Shown: in pieces, positions 52,537-61,405 of the stretch
Position numbering within the stretch: position 1 is the stretch's first letter
How the letters are laid out: the number at the start of each line of letters is the position of its first letter
Source: Arthrobacter sp. ES3-54
Lineage (GTDB): Bacteria; Actinomycetota; Actinomycetes; Actinomycetales; Micrococcaceae
Direction: 5' to 3'
Assembly (NCBI RefSeq): GCF_029504395.1
Contig: NZ_JAQFIF010000002.1
Coordinates: forward strand, 310,001-374,000
DNA: 64,000 bases
Position numbers and translations under genes: made by a program
Notes under the pieces: generated by a model
What the model saw: the letters and a program-made list of their open reading frames with translations, nothing else
Told to the model about the DNA's origin: nothing
Database searches by the model: none

Positions 52537-54930
52537 TCACATCTTGCTCAGCACGAGAAGAGCGTTGGCCGGCAAGCGCACCTCGATCCGTCCGTCCTGG
52601 CTAGGCAGCGCGGCACCGAAGTTCCCAAGGTCCGATCCACCATAGAACCTCGAGTCGCTGTTGAAGACCTCGCGCCACTGCCCGGGGCTCAGCCGGTCCG
52701 CCGAACTCGGGATGATGTAGCCCGTATCAAACGGCCGGGTATTCAGGGATACGACAACCAGCTCATGCGCGGCCCCATCAGTCCGCGTGAAGGCGATGAC
52801 CCTGTTGTCATCGGCGGCATGAATGATGTCGATGTTTCGTGATCGGAGGCCCGGGCTGGTCCGGCGGAGCTTGATCAGGTCCTGGTAGTAGCGGAAGAGG
52901 TTCGCGCCCAGACTGTGGCGTTCACCCAGGATGTCTTCCCGGTTCGGCAGGATTTCGTTGTGGATAAACGCTTCCCAGGCGCCGATCTCCTCGCCCATGA
53001 GAAACATGGGCGTGCCGGCCGACAGGACGCTGATACCGGCGACTACCCGTGCCCGCGCCTCCGCAGCGTCCCTTGTCGGCCCGGCCAGGTAGGCACCATT
53101 GACGGCCACCAGGATTGTGCGCCTGGTGCCGTCGGAGTTTCCGGCCTCATCGTGGGACTCGTGGTAGGCGATCTTTGCATCCCCTGTCTTGGCAAGTGAT
53201 CCGGAGAGTTGGCTCAGCGGGATCGGGTCGTCCGTCCCGAATCCGGCGCGGTGAAGCACCCTGGCCTTGTCCTGTTGGTTGTCCGCATCGCCGATCAGGT
53301 CGTGGTAAAACGTGGCGAACCAGGCCGCGTTGAATCCCATCCCCTCCATGTCCGTTGGCTGTGTCACCTTGGGCCACTCCGAATGGTCTTCGGCGATGCG
53401 GATGGCGGCAGGCCGGATGAGATTCAACGTCCGGCTCCACTCCCGCAGCAGCTTTTGGCCGAAGATCCTTGCCGAGTTCACCTGCGACCATGGTCCGTCG
53501 ATTTCGTGGTAGTGGTTGAAGTGGATGGCCTGGGTGAGGTCCACGCGGAAGCCGTCAACGTGGAATTCCTCGGCAAACTCGGCGGCGCTGCTCGTGAACA
53601 GCTTCCGCACGTTCTCTTCCCACAGGCGAGGGGTGCGATCCGATGACCCGTTCTGCAGGTACCCGTTGTTTGGGTTCGCGTAGTCGGTGGAGCGCCCCTC
53701 ATACCAGTAGTAGATGTTTTCCTCAGGCAGCTCCGAGTCGTACTGCGATTCCGCCCGTTCGGCTTTGTCGTCAAAGTGGTTGTAGACGACGTCCTGAATG
53801 ACTGCGATCCCGTTGCGGTGGCACTCCCGCACGAAGTGCTTGTACTTGTCGCGCCCGCCGGCGCTGGACTCGATGACGAAATGGTGTGTGTCCCCGTAGC
53901 CCCAGCCGACGTTTCCATGGAATTCGGACACCGGCAGCAGCTCGACGGCGTTGACGCCGAGGGACACCAGATGAGGGATGAAGTCCATGGCGTCCTGCAG
54001 GTTGCCCGGGCCGGTTTTGCCGAATCCCAGTGATCCGATGTGGAGTTCGTAGATCACCAGTTCTGTGAGCCGTGTCGGCACCGGCAAGCCGGCGGTGAAC
54101 TCCTTGGACCAGAACTCGTCGTCGGTGATCTGCTTCGGCGGGTTGGTGGTCGGTTCGAACTCTTCGCGGACCCCGTCCTGGTCGATGACGACGCTGCAGC
54201 TGACACCGCCGTCCAGGGTATCCGGGCTCCCGTCCCACGCGTTGTACTTCGGGTTTACGTCACCGCGACCGATCTGCCAGCGGGAGTGGATGTCGGTGCG
54301 CATCCTCCTCACGCCTTGGGCGTTTTGGATGCGGTACATGTAGGGCAAGCCCACGTGGGATTGGAAGTCTGTCAGCGGGTCGCTGGCCCAGATGTCGCCA
54401 CCACCGACTTTCTTGAGCGGCACAACGGGACGGTTCGCGTCGATGCCGGTGCCGTCGTCGTAGATGTAGCCGTTGTCCTGCGATCCGAAGACAACCTCAA
54501 CGTTCTGCGCGTTCGGCGCCCAGACTGCGAACTTGAGCAGCTCCGCGCCGCCCTGGTAGAACTTCTGGGCTCCCAGGAACCGGCTGAGCGTCAGATAGTA
54601 GCGGGCTGCCACCTGCCCTCCGGCCGGCGGCAGGATGGTGTGGCATTCCGGTCTGATCACGGCCAAGTCCGGGTCCTCAGTAACAATCCCCCATTGGTTC
54701 GCGCCCGGTGGCCCGTCCAGGCGGACGCCCCACCTGACCTCCTGGCTGGCCATGGTGTCGTCGAAATTCAGGGTCAATTCGAAAGCCGGGCAACCGTCAT
54801 CTCCGACGATTTCCTGCATGGGAATATCGCCCCAGCTGTTCCAGGTGCCCGACAGTTTGGCATTACGGAAAAGGCCACGCTTGATGCCTGTAATGTAAGT
54901 GAACCGGACAGTGATCATGGGGTCCCCCAT
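52537..54930 (-). CDS. GH13 alpha-amylase-superfamily enzyme with N-terminal CBM48-like domains
   Basis: 797 residues from ATG 54930 (GGAGAA upstream; ATG 54918 is an alternative). The first ~290 residues are two beta-sandwich modules (FRNAKLSGTWNSWGDIPMQE, FAVWAPNAQNVEVVFG) as in branching and debranching enzymes. Catalytic TIM barrel: NAVELLPVSEFHGNVGWGY, DVVYNHF, nucleophile Asp in GFRVDLTQAIHF, acid Glu in IRIAEDHSEW and the third Asp in YHESHDEAGN. Intracellular, no signal peptide. It acts on alpha-1,4 glucan; whether it branches, debranches or transfers cannot be decided. Confidence 0.92.
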   Translation of the reverse strand: MGDPMITVRFTYITGIKRGLFRNAKLSGTWNSWGDIPMQEIVGDDGCPAFELTLNFDDTMASQEVRWGVRLDGPPGANQWGIVTEDPDLAVIRPECHTILPPAGGQVAARYYLTLSRFLGAQKFYQGGAELLKFAVWAPNAQNVEVVFGSQDNGYIYDDGTGIDANRPVVPLKKVGGGDIWASDPLTDFQSHVGLPYMYRIQNAQGVRRMRTDIHSRWQIGRGDVNPKYNAWDGSPDTLDGGVSCSVVIDQDGVREEFEPTTNPPKQITDDEFWSKEFTAGLPVPTRLTELVIYELHIGSLGFGKTGPGNLQDAMDFIPHLVSLGVNAVELLPVSEFHGNVGWGYGDTHHFVIESSAGGRDKYKHFVRECHRNGIAVIQDVVYNHFDDKAERAESQYDSELPEENIYYWYEGRSTDYANPNNGYLQNGSSDRTPRLWEENVRKLFTSSAAEFAEEFHVDGFRVDLTQAIHFNHYHEIDGPWSQVNSARIFGQKLLREWSRTLNLIRPAAIRIAEDHSEWPKVTQPTDMEGMGFNAAWFATFYHDLIGDADNQQDKARVLHRAGFGTDDPIPLSQLSGSLAKTGDAKIAYHESHDEAGNSDGTRRTILVAVNGAYLAGPTRDAAEARARVVAGISVLSAGTPMFLMGEEIGAWEAFIHNEILPNREDILGERHSLGANLFRYYQDLIKLRRTSPGLRSRNIDIIHAADDNRVIAFTRTDGAAHELVVVSLNTRPFDTGYIIPSSADRLSPGQWREVFNSDSRFYGGSDLGNFGAALPSQDGRIEVRLPANALLVLSKM

Positions 54931-55053
54931 CGTCTTTGATTCTCCGGCGCCCCGGCCCAACAGGCACTAGGTTGCTCCGTCACCGTCCGGACTGTCAATG
55001 CATACTGGTTGATCCGGTGAGGGCGCTGCCTCGTTCCGCACACATCACGGGCA

Positions 55054-55552
55054 TGACCCGTGAACCTGATCCCCGCGCCGACGGCCTCCCGACGATCGAC
55101 TACTGCTCGATGCTCCCCCGCCGCCGCTACTCGCACAAGGCGCGTGGACTGGTCCTGCTGAGCCGCGCACCGGCCTGACTGTCGTCCCGTTCGAGGAGTT
55201 CAAGGGCGGCGGATGGTATGTCGTCGTGGTCGACGGCCACGGCCCATACCCGATCGGCGGCTACCACCTCGACGCCTGCAAGGATGAGATCGAAACCGCG
55301 GTCGAGCTGACCCTCGGCGTCCCGGCTCCCGTCCGCTGGGTGGGCACCTGCGAGGAAGCCGGCGCAATGGAGGACGGGACGTACATCCTGACCCGCGCCC
55401 ACGGTGGTCTCCGCAAGGCCACTATCGACGGCGAAGCTGTGTGGACCCGCACTCTCCTCAAGAAGGTGGCGTTGCGGACGCAGGAGCTCGCCGACCAGCT
55501 CCCCGCCGTTGTCCGTGGCTCCGCACCCGTGAAGGAGAACGCCGATGTTTGA
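55054..55552 (+). pseudogene. hypothetical protein upstream of Clp N-domain gene, frameshifted
   Basis: ATG 55054 reads REPDPRADGLPTIDYCSMLP, RRRYSHKARGLVLLSRAP then stops at 55179; in the next frame GLTVVPFEEFKGGGWYVVVV continues with YPIGGYHLDACKDEIETAVE to 55552. One indel near 55175 separates them. The second part ends eight bases inside the Clp N-domain gene, so they form a coupled pair. No family recognised. Confidence 0.5.
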
Positions 55553-55925
55553 GAAGTTCAACGACGTAGCCCGCCGCGCCGTTGCCGGGTACCTGGACGC
55601 CGCCAGAATGTTCCAGAGGGACACCATCGGCACCGGCCACCTGCTCCTCGCCACCGCGGGCGTAGCGGGCACCGGCAACGCCCCGGTGCTGGACCGGGTA
55701 TTCACTTCCCCGGGCACCACACCGGAAAACGTGCGGACCCAGTGCCACTACCGGGGACTCTGTCGGCGTCGGACACTTGCCGTTCACCCCGAACTCGCAG
55801 AACGTGCCAGTGCGAGACCACAGCAGCAAGGTCCAGGGCGGCTATGACTCTCCAATACCTCGTGCCACCCAACAAGAGGCTGCAGCCGTGTCGCTGAAAT
55901 TGGGTTGGACTTCGCCGGCCGCCTG
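55545..55925 (+). pseudogene. stand-alone Clp N-terminal (R) domain protein, frameshifted
   Basis: The first 70 codons resemble the ClpC N-domain: FEKFNDVARRAVAGYLDAAR, then TIGTGHLLLATAGVAG and VLDRVFTSP. After a frameshift near 55765 the second repeat continues as VGHLPFTPNSQNV, matching [13 protein letters not shown] of ClpC. A complete copy would be an adaptor-like, ATPase-free ClpC N-domain. AAGGAG lies before ATG 55545. Confidence 0.7.
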
Positions 55926-56049
55926 AAGAGACGGAGAAGCGCATCAGCTGGGGGCTGGTCGAAGGCCAGTCCAGGGGCGCAGCGGATCCCGGCATCCAGC
56001 TAAGCTGGCCCGCCTGCCCGGGCATGGTCCTTCAAAACCTACGCGAAAA

Positions 56050-56175
56050 TTCATGTCACACAGGACTCGTGGCTGCATGAACTCCAGTCAGCAGAAAGAG
56101 GGCAAGGAGGGTCACCGATGAGCCCTGGCATCACGCATACGCGGTGTGTACATTGTGCACCCCGCCTTTGGACGG
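56050..56175 (+). repeat. repeat family B, copy 2
   Basis: TTCATGTCACACAGGACTCG, GCATGAACTCCAGTCAGCAG and AAGGAGGGTCA occur in the same order as at 9694-9815, ending in palindrome copy 5 (56143-56163) and CTTTGGACGGACAA. Confidence 0.75.
56143..56163. repeat. 21-bp near-palindrome, copy 5 of 6
   Basis: Begins GGTGTGTACA, ends TGTGCACCCC; family B type right flank. Confidence 0.65.
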
Positions 56176-56338
56176 ACAAACGTCCGACCACCCTCTCCCC
56201 ACGCCACTATGAAGCAGCGAATCGTGGCGAAAAATCTTCAAGAAATTTCCTTCAGGTCATGTCGTCACCACAACCCCACGGCATGAATGGGTACACGACC
56301 AACCACGCCCACCAGAACAACCCAGAAAGGAGACCCGA

Positions 56339-56485
56339 ATGAACCCCACATCCCAGCACGCGGAGAGCCCACCAGCCAGGGCTCTGACCCCGCCACCCAC
56401 ACAACCGAACAGGCCACGCGGCGCCAGGCCACAGGCCGCGGACCAGCGTCAGAGGGACCCAGCAGGCTCAACGTCCACACGTTAA
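56339..56485 (+). CDS. 48-residue Pro-rich open frame with strong ribosome binding site
   Basis: AGAAAGGAG precedes ATG 56339. The product (MNPTSQHAESPPARALTPPP...) is Pro/Arg/Gln-rich and ends inside the family A repeat at TAA 56483-56485. It could be the 5' part of a gene truncated by the repeat. Weak. Confidence 0.3.
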   Translation: MNPTSQHAESPPARALTPPPTQPNRPRGARPQAADQRQRDPAGSTSTR

Positions 56486-56490
56486 GGCAA

Positions 56491-56513
56491 AAACCCCCTC
56501 TGACGAGGGGGAA
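56491..56513 (-). terminator. terminator hairpin attached to the tRNA 3' end, copy 2
   Basis: CCCCCTC-TGAC-GAGGGGG again, with TTTTTGCC following on the minus strand. Confidence 0.7.
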
Positions 56514-56516
56514 TGC

Positions 56517-56539
56517 TGTGCCCGAGGTGGGACTCAAAC
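56517..56539 (-). other. tRNA 3'-end remnant, copy 2
   Basis: Minus strand GAGTCCCACCTCGGGCAC as in copy 1, with one change in the T-loop (TTTGAG for TTCGAG). Only the last ~22 bases resemble a tRNA. Confidence 0.65.
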
Positions 56540-56629
56540 TTCATTCCCTCCCCCGCAATCACTGGACTCCCTCGGAACATGCGGAATCCGGCCCGATCCG
56601 CCCTACATACGACCCGATCCCAAGCCCAG

Positions 56630-56650
56630 AGTGTGTACTTTGTACACACC
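56630..56650. repeat. 21-bp near-palindrome, copy 6 of 6
   Basis: Begins AGTGTGTAC, ends TGTACACACC, at the end of family A copy 3. Confidence 0.7.
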
Positions 56651-56802
56651 CCGAATAGCCGTGATTAGGTCAGGCTGGCACCCAGAGGGGACTGGCTCTC
56701 GGGGCCGTTTCTGACGAATCTCGCAACGCGCCTGAACCCCACGCGTGTCCATTTTATGAGATCGACATCTCAACATGTGAATTTCGCCTTAGACTCCATC
56801 CC

Positions 56803-57630
56803 ATGAGCAATAGGGATTCGATCTTGCAGCCTTTTGTCGACTGGACCTGGTGCGTCGGCAACTGGGGACGATTCGTTCTGGTGGATACCCGCTGGTATCT
56901 GGACGGGTCCTCGGGAAAGGACGCTTACATCGCTGGCCATATCCCCGATGCCGTCTTCATCGACCTGGACGAGTCGCTTTCCGGGCCAGCTTCGAAGGAA
57001 GCCGGGAGGAACCCCCTGCCCGATCCCGGAGTGTTTGCCCAAGGGATGCGGGAAGCCGGAATTAGTGACGCTGACACCGTGATCGCCTATGACGACGCAG
57101 GTGGAGTCATCGCGGCCCGACTTGTCTGGATGCTCCGATCGACGGGCCGCAGCGCCGCGATCCTGGACGGAGGCATCGCCAGCTACCCGGGAGAACTCGC
57201 TACGGAGGCCCCGCAAAGACGGGAAGGAGACTTCTCGGCCCAATCCTGGCCCAGCACCCTGCTCGCAGATATCTCGGACGCGTCCTCTGAACAATACAAA
57301 GTCGTGGACGCGAGGAATCGTGACCGCTTCGAGGGGCACCAAGACCCTATCGACCCCCGCCCGGGCCACATACCCAGCGCCGTCAATGTCCCCTGCCGCG
57401 AGAACCTCGACTCCTCAGGAAGGTTGATCCCGGAAGTGCAGCTACGCGAGAATTTCGCGCGCGCCGGCATCGTCTCCGCGGAGAACATCATTGCCTACTG
57501 CGGATCGGGAGTGACTGCCTGCCACAATCTGTTGGTTCTGGAGCAACTGGGAGTTGGGAAAGGCAGACTGTTCGTCGGCGGCTGGTCCCAGTATGGACAC
57601 GCCACCGATAGGCCTGTCGAAACTACCTAG
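56803..57630 (+). CDS. two-domain rhodanese / sulfurtransferase
   Basis: 275 residues. N-terminal inactive rhodanese domain (VLVDTRWYLDG, YIAGHIPDAVFIDLDESLSGP, VIAYDDAGGVIAARLVWMLR) and C-terminal active one (VVDARNRDRFEG, GHIPSAVNVPCRENLD) with the Cys loop IIAYCGSGVTAC. CGSGVTAC is the mercaptopyruvate-sulfurtransferase type, so pyruvate-linked or thiosulfate sulfur transfer is expected. It is cytosolic. It lies just outside the repeat-bounded segment. Confidence 0.95.
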   Translation: MSNRDSILQPFVDWTWCVGNWGRFVLVDTRWYLDGSSGKDAYIAGHIPDAVFIDLDESLSGPASKEAGRNPLPDPGVFAQGMREAGISDADTVIAYDDAGGVIAARLVWMLRSTGRSAAILDGGIASYPGELATEAPQRREGDFSAQSWPSTLLADISDASSEQYKVVDARNRDRFEGHQDPIDPRPGHIPSAVNVPCRENLDSSGRLIPEVQLRENFARAGIVSAENIIAYCGSGVTACHNLLVLEQLGVGKGRLFVGGWSQYGHATDRPVETT

Positions 57631-58154
57631 CCGGGCATCGTCCCTCACGTAAGGCTTTCTCCACTACGGTTCTTGTGAAGCCGTTCGGTCAGTGTTGCGA
57701 CGTTCGTCAGAAACCGCCGCCCACGAAGTGGTTCAGATTTTCCACCGGCACCGACAGAAAGCCAACGGCGCCTGCCTAAAATGACGTGCTACGGTTCCCC
57801 AGCCAACCGCAGGAACCGATAGCGGCCGTTACGTCGAGCTAGTGCTCAAAAAAGAACTAGTAGGCGGGATGGTCTGGACGCTGCTGGCGGAGAAGTCGGA
57901 CAGCTCCGCCACAACCGACTTTTCGGACTTTGTATTGCGCCGGGCCCACCAATGATCCACACTGGCGACAGATCCGCAGGAGATTGCTTCCGCCGATCCA
58001 GCCCGCCGAATACTACGGCCCGGCCCCGCCCCATCAGAGAATGCCGGGCACCGCATCTAGAACCACCGCTTTCCGCCTCTCCGGCTGTGCCCGGCTGCGG
58101 AAGCCGGTGGCCACTGAGAGTCCCGGCACATCCCGTCGAGAAAGAGAGATCACG
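57631..58154. other. region without a supported gene
   Basis: No gene or clear repeat was seen between the rhodanese and the small unknown protein. Confidence 0.45.
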
Positions 58155-58391
58155 ATGATCAAGCGCCACTCGGACGTCGTCCTGGAAGTCACTGGCCACG
58201 ATCCGGCCACCGTCGAGAACGACCTGAATGCCGCCGTAGAGATCGCCCGCGAACACGCCATGAAGGAATGCCGACACGGCATCCTTGTTACCCAGCACGG
58301 TTACACGACCTACACCGTCGCGGTAAGTCGCGATGTCCCCTACGGGCAGACACACGAAAGGCGCGAAGATACGGCGGCTCACAGACGGTGA
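58155..58391 (+). CDS. small hypothetical protein, 78 residues
   Basis: ATG 58155 with AAAGAGAGA upstream. IKRHSDVVLEVTGHDPATVENDLNAAVEIAREHAMKE, then GILVTQHGYTTYTVAVSRDVPYG forms a beta-alpha-beta unit. Recurrent small unknown in Arthrobacter-like genomes as far as I recall; function unknown. Confidence 0.65.
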   Translation: MIKRHSDVVLEVTGHDPATVENDLNAAVEIAREHAMKECRHGILVTQHGYTTYTVAVSRDVPYGQTHERREDTAAHRR

Positions 58392-58707
58392 CCGGCCCGG
58401 GCCGCTAAAGATTGGCAACCGGCTCTCGCCTGACCGTGCCATCGTTCACTACTTATTATCAGAGGACGGGCACGACTAGAACCGGTCGGGCGAAGGTCCT
58501 TGCCAGGCGCGCAGAGCCCACCGTCAGCGGCCTTGTCTCACAACTGTGCTTGATGACCAACAATACGGGCAGTACCTGAGACACAGAGCGACGCGACGCC
58601 CAACGCTATGAAGCATCTGGAGAAGCATGGGTCTCACGCATCCCTCTTGCAACACACCGCCTTTGCAAGACCCTGCCCAACGCGCCGCAGCCAAGGAAAG
58701 GCGAACA
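58392..58707. other. region without a supported gene
   Basis: Nothing recognisable. Confidence 0.4.
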
Positions 58708-59144
58708 GAACATCGATATCGGCGTTTAGGGATCAGCCAGACGAGTTGATCTGGGCGGTGCACGCCCGATACTTCATGATTGCGTTTCCCCCGGTTCCGC
58801 CTCTTGAACCCATCGGAGAGACTGCGGAAGTCATCGGATTCGTAGCCTCACTTCGCGCCAGCTACGGTACCCACGCCTTCAACGGCGTCGACGGTGGCCG
58901 AACCGCGGTCTAAGTCGCCCCGGCGCGCCGCGCTCACCGGGTCAGCGAATTCCTGGCCCGATTGGACGACCATGAAGCCTCCCGCCGCCAACCTGAACTA
59001 CTTGCCCCGTGGATCGAGGCAGCGGACGGCTTCCCGGGCAACCCCGAATTTCTCCGCCTCAACCCGCTGTATTCACGCGGCCCCGGCGGCCGGCGACAAT
59101 CGGAACCCGGATCGGTGAGAAAACCGCTCGCGCGCCAGCTGTGA
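58708..59144 (+). pseudogene. hypothetical protein, frameshifted
   Basis: Two neighbouring frames look like one protein: RDQPDELIWAVHARYFMIAF, EVIGFVASLRASYGTHAFNG, then (after a shift near 58905) RVSEFLARLDDHEASRRQPELLAPWIEAADGFPGNPEFLRLNPLYS to 59144. No start with ribosome binding site and no family recognised. Confidence 0.35.
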
Positions 59145-59691
59145 CTGGAAGAACAGCGTCAGCACCAATAAGCGACCCCGGCATCAGCGGCTCGCCTACA
59201 GACAGGTCCCGGATCAGTCCCGTCCCCGCGTACTCACGCACGTGTCGGATCCCTGACACCGCCGACAGCTTGTCATCAAAGGCTTTCGAAACGGCCATGA
59301 CCGTCCGTCAGGAGCCTTTAGCCGGAGCCTGTACCGTGAGTGCGCGTCAACAAAAAGTTCAAATAGTCCAGCCATCAGGCCTCCCCAAGTCAAGGGCGAC
59401 GGTAGTTCTCCCGAAGCACGAGTTCTCGGACCGTTTGGTCGTCGTCGCGACAGGCGCCGCCCGAATGATTTGAATGACAAATATAGTGAACAAACGTCAC
59501 ATGATTTGTCATTCAGTTTGAATTATCTGTCATTTCGAGGTCTCCGGCAAACATGCGGGTCCCTTCCTGCCATATCGGCACCGTGGTACAGTCCGTTTAC
59601 GGCCTGCCGCCTCCGGAATCCCAGGATGCTGGATTCCGGAAGAGGCGGGGCGGTTCCGGGCTCAGCCGGAACGTGGAACAAAGGAATAGCC
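59145..59691 (+). promoter_or_regulatory. EAL-gene upstream region with AT-rich operator
   Basis: An AT-rich island at 59466-59540 in otherwise GC-rich DNA. It carries the exact inverted repeat TGAATGACAAAT (59471-59482) and ATTTGTCATTCA (59504-59515), with TATAGT (59483-59488) between as a possible -10. The rest of the region is unremarkable. Confidence 0.7.
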
Positions 59692-60819
59692 ATGTGTATG
59701 GACCCGTCGTCCTGGCCAGGATTCCCCGAAAGCCAACTTCCCGCAGACCCGGCACCCGGCGGCCCTTCCCGCAACGACACTGCGGGGGTACGCCGGCAGG
59801 CCTCAGCCATTATCGACACAGTGCTCTCAGACCCCGCTCCGGAGCAAGGCCGTATCCGGGATCAGCTTCGCGAGCACCTTGCCGCCCACCCCGGGCACCC
59901 GGAAACAGCTCTAAAGGAACACCTGATATCCCTCAGGTCCCTGACCAGGCTCCCCACCGGCACCTCGAAAGTGGCACCCCCGGCCGCCGGGGCCGCCATT
60001 CAGCCGCAGGCCGGAACCCCGGCTCCGACAGCGGCGGAGCGCGCCTCGCGGATCCAGGCGGTCCTGAAAGGCAGGATGCTGCTCACCGCTTTTCAGCCGA
60101 TCTACGATCTCTCCACCGGCTCCGCCGTCGGCGTCGAAGCGTTCACACGATTCGTCACCGACGGGGGCGACAGCGCGGGCTACTGGTTCGCTGAAGCCGC
60201 CGAAGCACGGCTCGGGAGCGAACTCGAATTCGCGGCGCTGGAGTCCGCCCTCGCCGCCGCGCAGCAGCTCCCGCCACACCTGTACGTGGCGCTGAAACTG
60301 TCCCCTGCCACCTGCTTGGACCCCCTGCTGCCGGGCTTGCTTGAGGAAGCCCGGCTGGCCCCTGGCCGCATGGTCCTCGAACTCACCGAGGCTCTGGCCG
60401 CCGAGCAGGCCGCCGCCCTGGTCGCCGCGCTGGCACCCCTGCGACAGCGCGGCGTCCGGCTCGCGATCGACCACGCCGGCTCGTACTTCGACTCGCTCCG
60501 CCACATCAGGCAGCTCCAACCCGACATCATCAAACTGGACCGCACCATCATCGCCGGAATCCATACCGACACCCTCCGCCATGCCTTCAGCGAGGCCATG
60601 GTCGGCCTCGCCGAGCAGCTCGGAGCAGCGCTCATCGCCGCCGGGATCGAGACCCATGACGAACTGGCAACTGTCGCCGTTCTCGGCGTGCCGGCCGTGC
60701 AAGGCTACTTCCTCGGCCGGCCTACCACCCGCCCCCAGGACTGGGCCCACTGGAACCTCCCGACTCCTTCCAAGTCGGGATCGGACATTTCTCCGCCAAT
60801 AGCTTCGATTTGGTTTTGA
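59692..60819 (+). CDS. degenerate EAL-domain protein
   Basis: 375 residues; AAAGGA before ATG 59692 decides the start over the longer open frame. After ~110 low-complexity residues the EAL domain starts (LKGRMLLTAFQPIYDLSTGSAVGVEAFTRF). Key metal and catalytic positions are altered: EAL is EAF, NxS is KLS, DDFG is DHAG and AEGVE is AAGIE, while the KLD Lys-Asp pair remains. It is unlikely to cleave c-di-GMP and may instead bind it as a sensor. There is no membrane segment or PAS domain. Confidence 0.85.
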   Translation: MCMDPSSWPGFPESQLPADPAPGGPSRNDTAGVRRQASAIIDTVLSDPAPEQGRIRDQLREHLAAHPGHPETALKEHLISLRSLTRLPTGTSKVAPPAAGAAIQPQAGTPAPTAAERASRIQAVLKGRMLLTAFQPIYDLSTGSAVGVEAFTRFVTDGGDSAGYWFAEAAEARLGSELEFAALESALAAAQQLPPHLYVALKLSPATCLDPLLPGLLEEARLAPGRMVLELTEALAAEQAAALVAALAPLRQRGVRLAIDHAGSYFDSLRHIRQLQPDIIKLDRTIIAGIHTDTLRHAFSEAMVGLAEQLGAALIAAGIETHDELATVAVLGVPAVQGYFLGRPTTRPQDWAHWNLPTPSKSGSDISPPIASIWF

Positions 60820-61405
60820 CCACGGCGGGGCATTTTCATTTAGCAGGCCCGACCAAGCTGGCAGAAATCCCGGCAACCGTAGGCAATACCTGATTCCACG
60901 TCGATCTTCGTGAGTCGCGTTGGATGGGGACTGCTGAACCTCGAGATTTTGCCCGACCCGGATCTCAGCCTTGCGAGTCTCCGGGGACCTCGGCGGGGCG
61001 GGCTTGCCGGGGTCCTCAATCGAAATAGCGGCGGACGGCTTCCAGGGCTTCTGCCCACCGTTCGTTGTTCACGTCGAGTGTTCTCGGGTCCTCATCGTCT
61101 CCGTCAGGCTCGGCGGTGAAGCCGCTCTCCCTGACTTTTGGCAGCACACTGCCGGCGCCCTGTTTAGTGATCCAGAACTTGATCAGCGTGCGTTCGAGCA
61201 CATCGCCGGATCACTCATCGTAAGCCGGTCCCCCACCGCGAGAACTCCCGGGCTGTTCCCCCGTCGCGGAAAATCCCATACGGATGCTGGAATCGTCGAT
61301 TCGCGCATCCCCTGCCCGCAAAACTGTCCCGTTTGGGTAGGGCGGATTCGAAGGATCGACGCAACGCTGGGGTTAATCCGGCGGGTCAGCCGGGTGTGTT
61401 CGAGT
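60820..61405. other. gap with a possible 61-codon minus frame
   Basis: A minus frame 61016-61201 (GTG start, no ribosome binding site) reads LIKFWITKQGAGSVLPKVRE, EDPRTLDVNNERWAEALEAV and may be a remnant of an unknown protein. Otherwise nothing. Confidence 0.35.

Larger units (their letters stand above)
55926..56338. other. noncoding stretch with repeat family B copy 2
   Basis: Holds the repeat listed at 56050-56175 and no supported gene. AT content rises around 56200-56260. Confidence 0.5.
56447..56655. repeat. repeat family A, copy 3
   Basis: Same order and orientation as 43799-44005: CGTCAGAGGGACCC, hairpin, tRNA 3' end on the minus strand, CGGAACATGCGGAATCCGG, GACCCGATCC words and the palindrome at 56630-56650. 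Confidence 0.85.
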
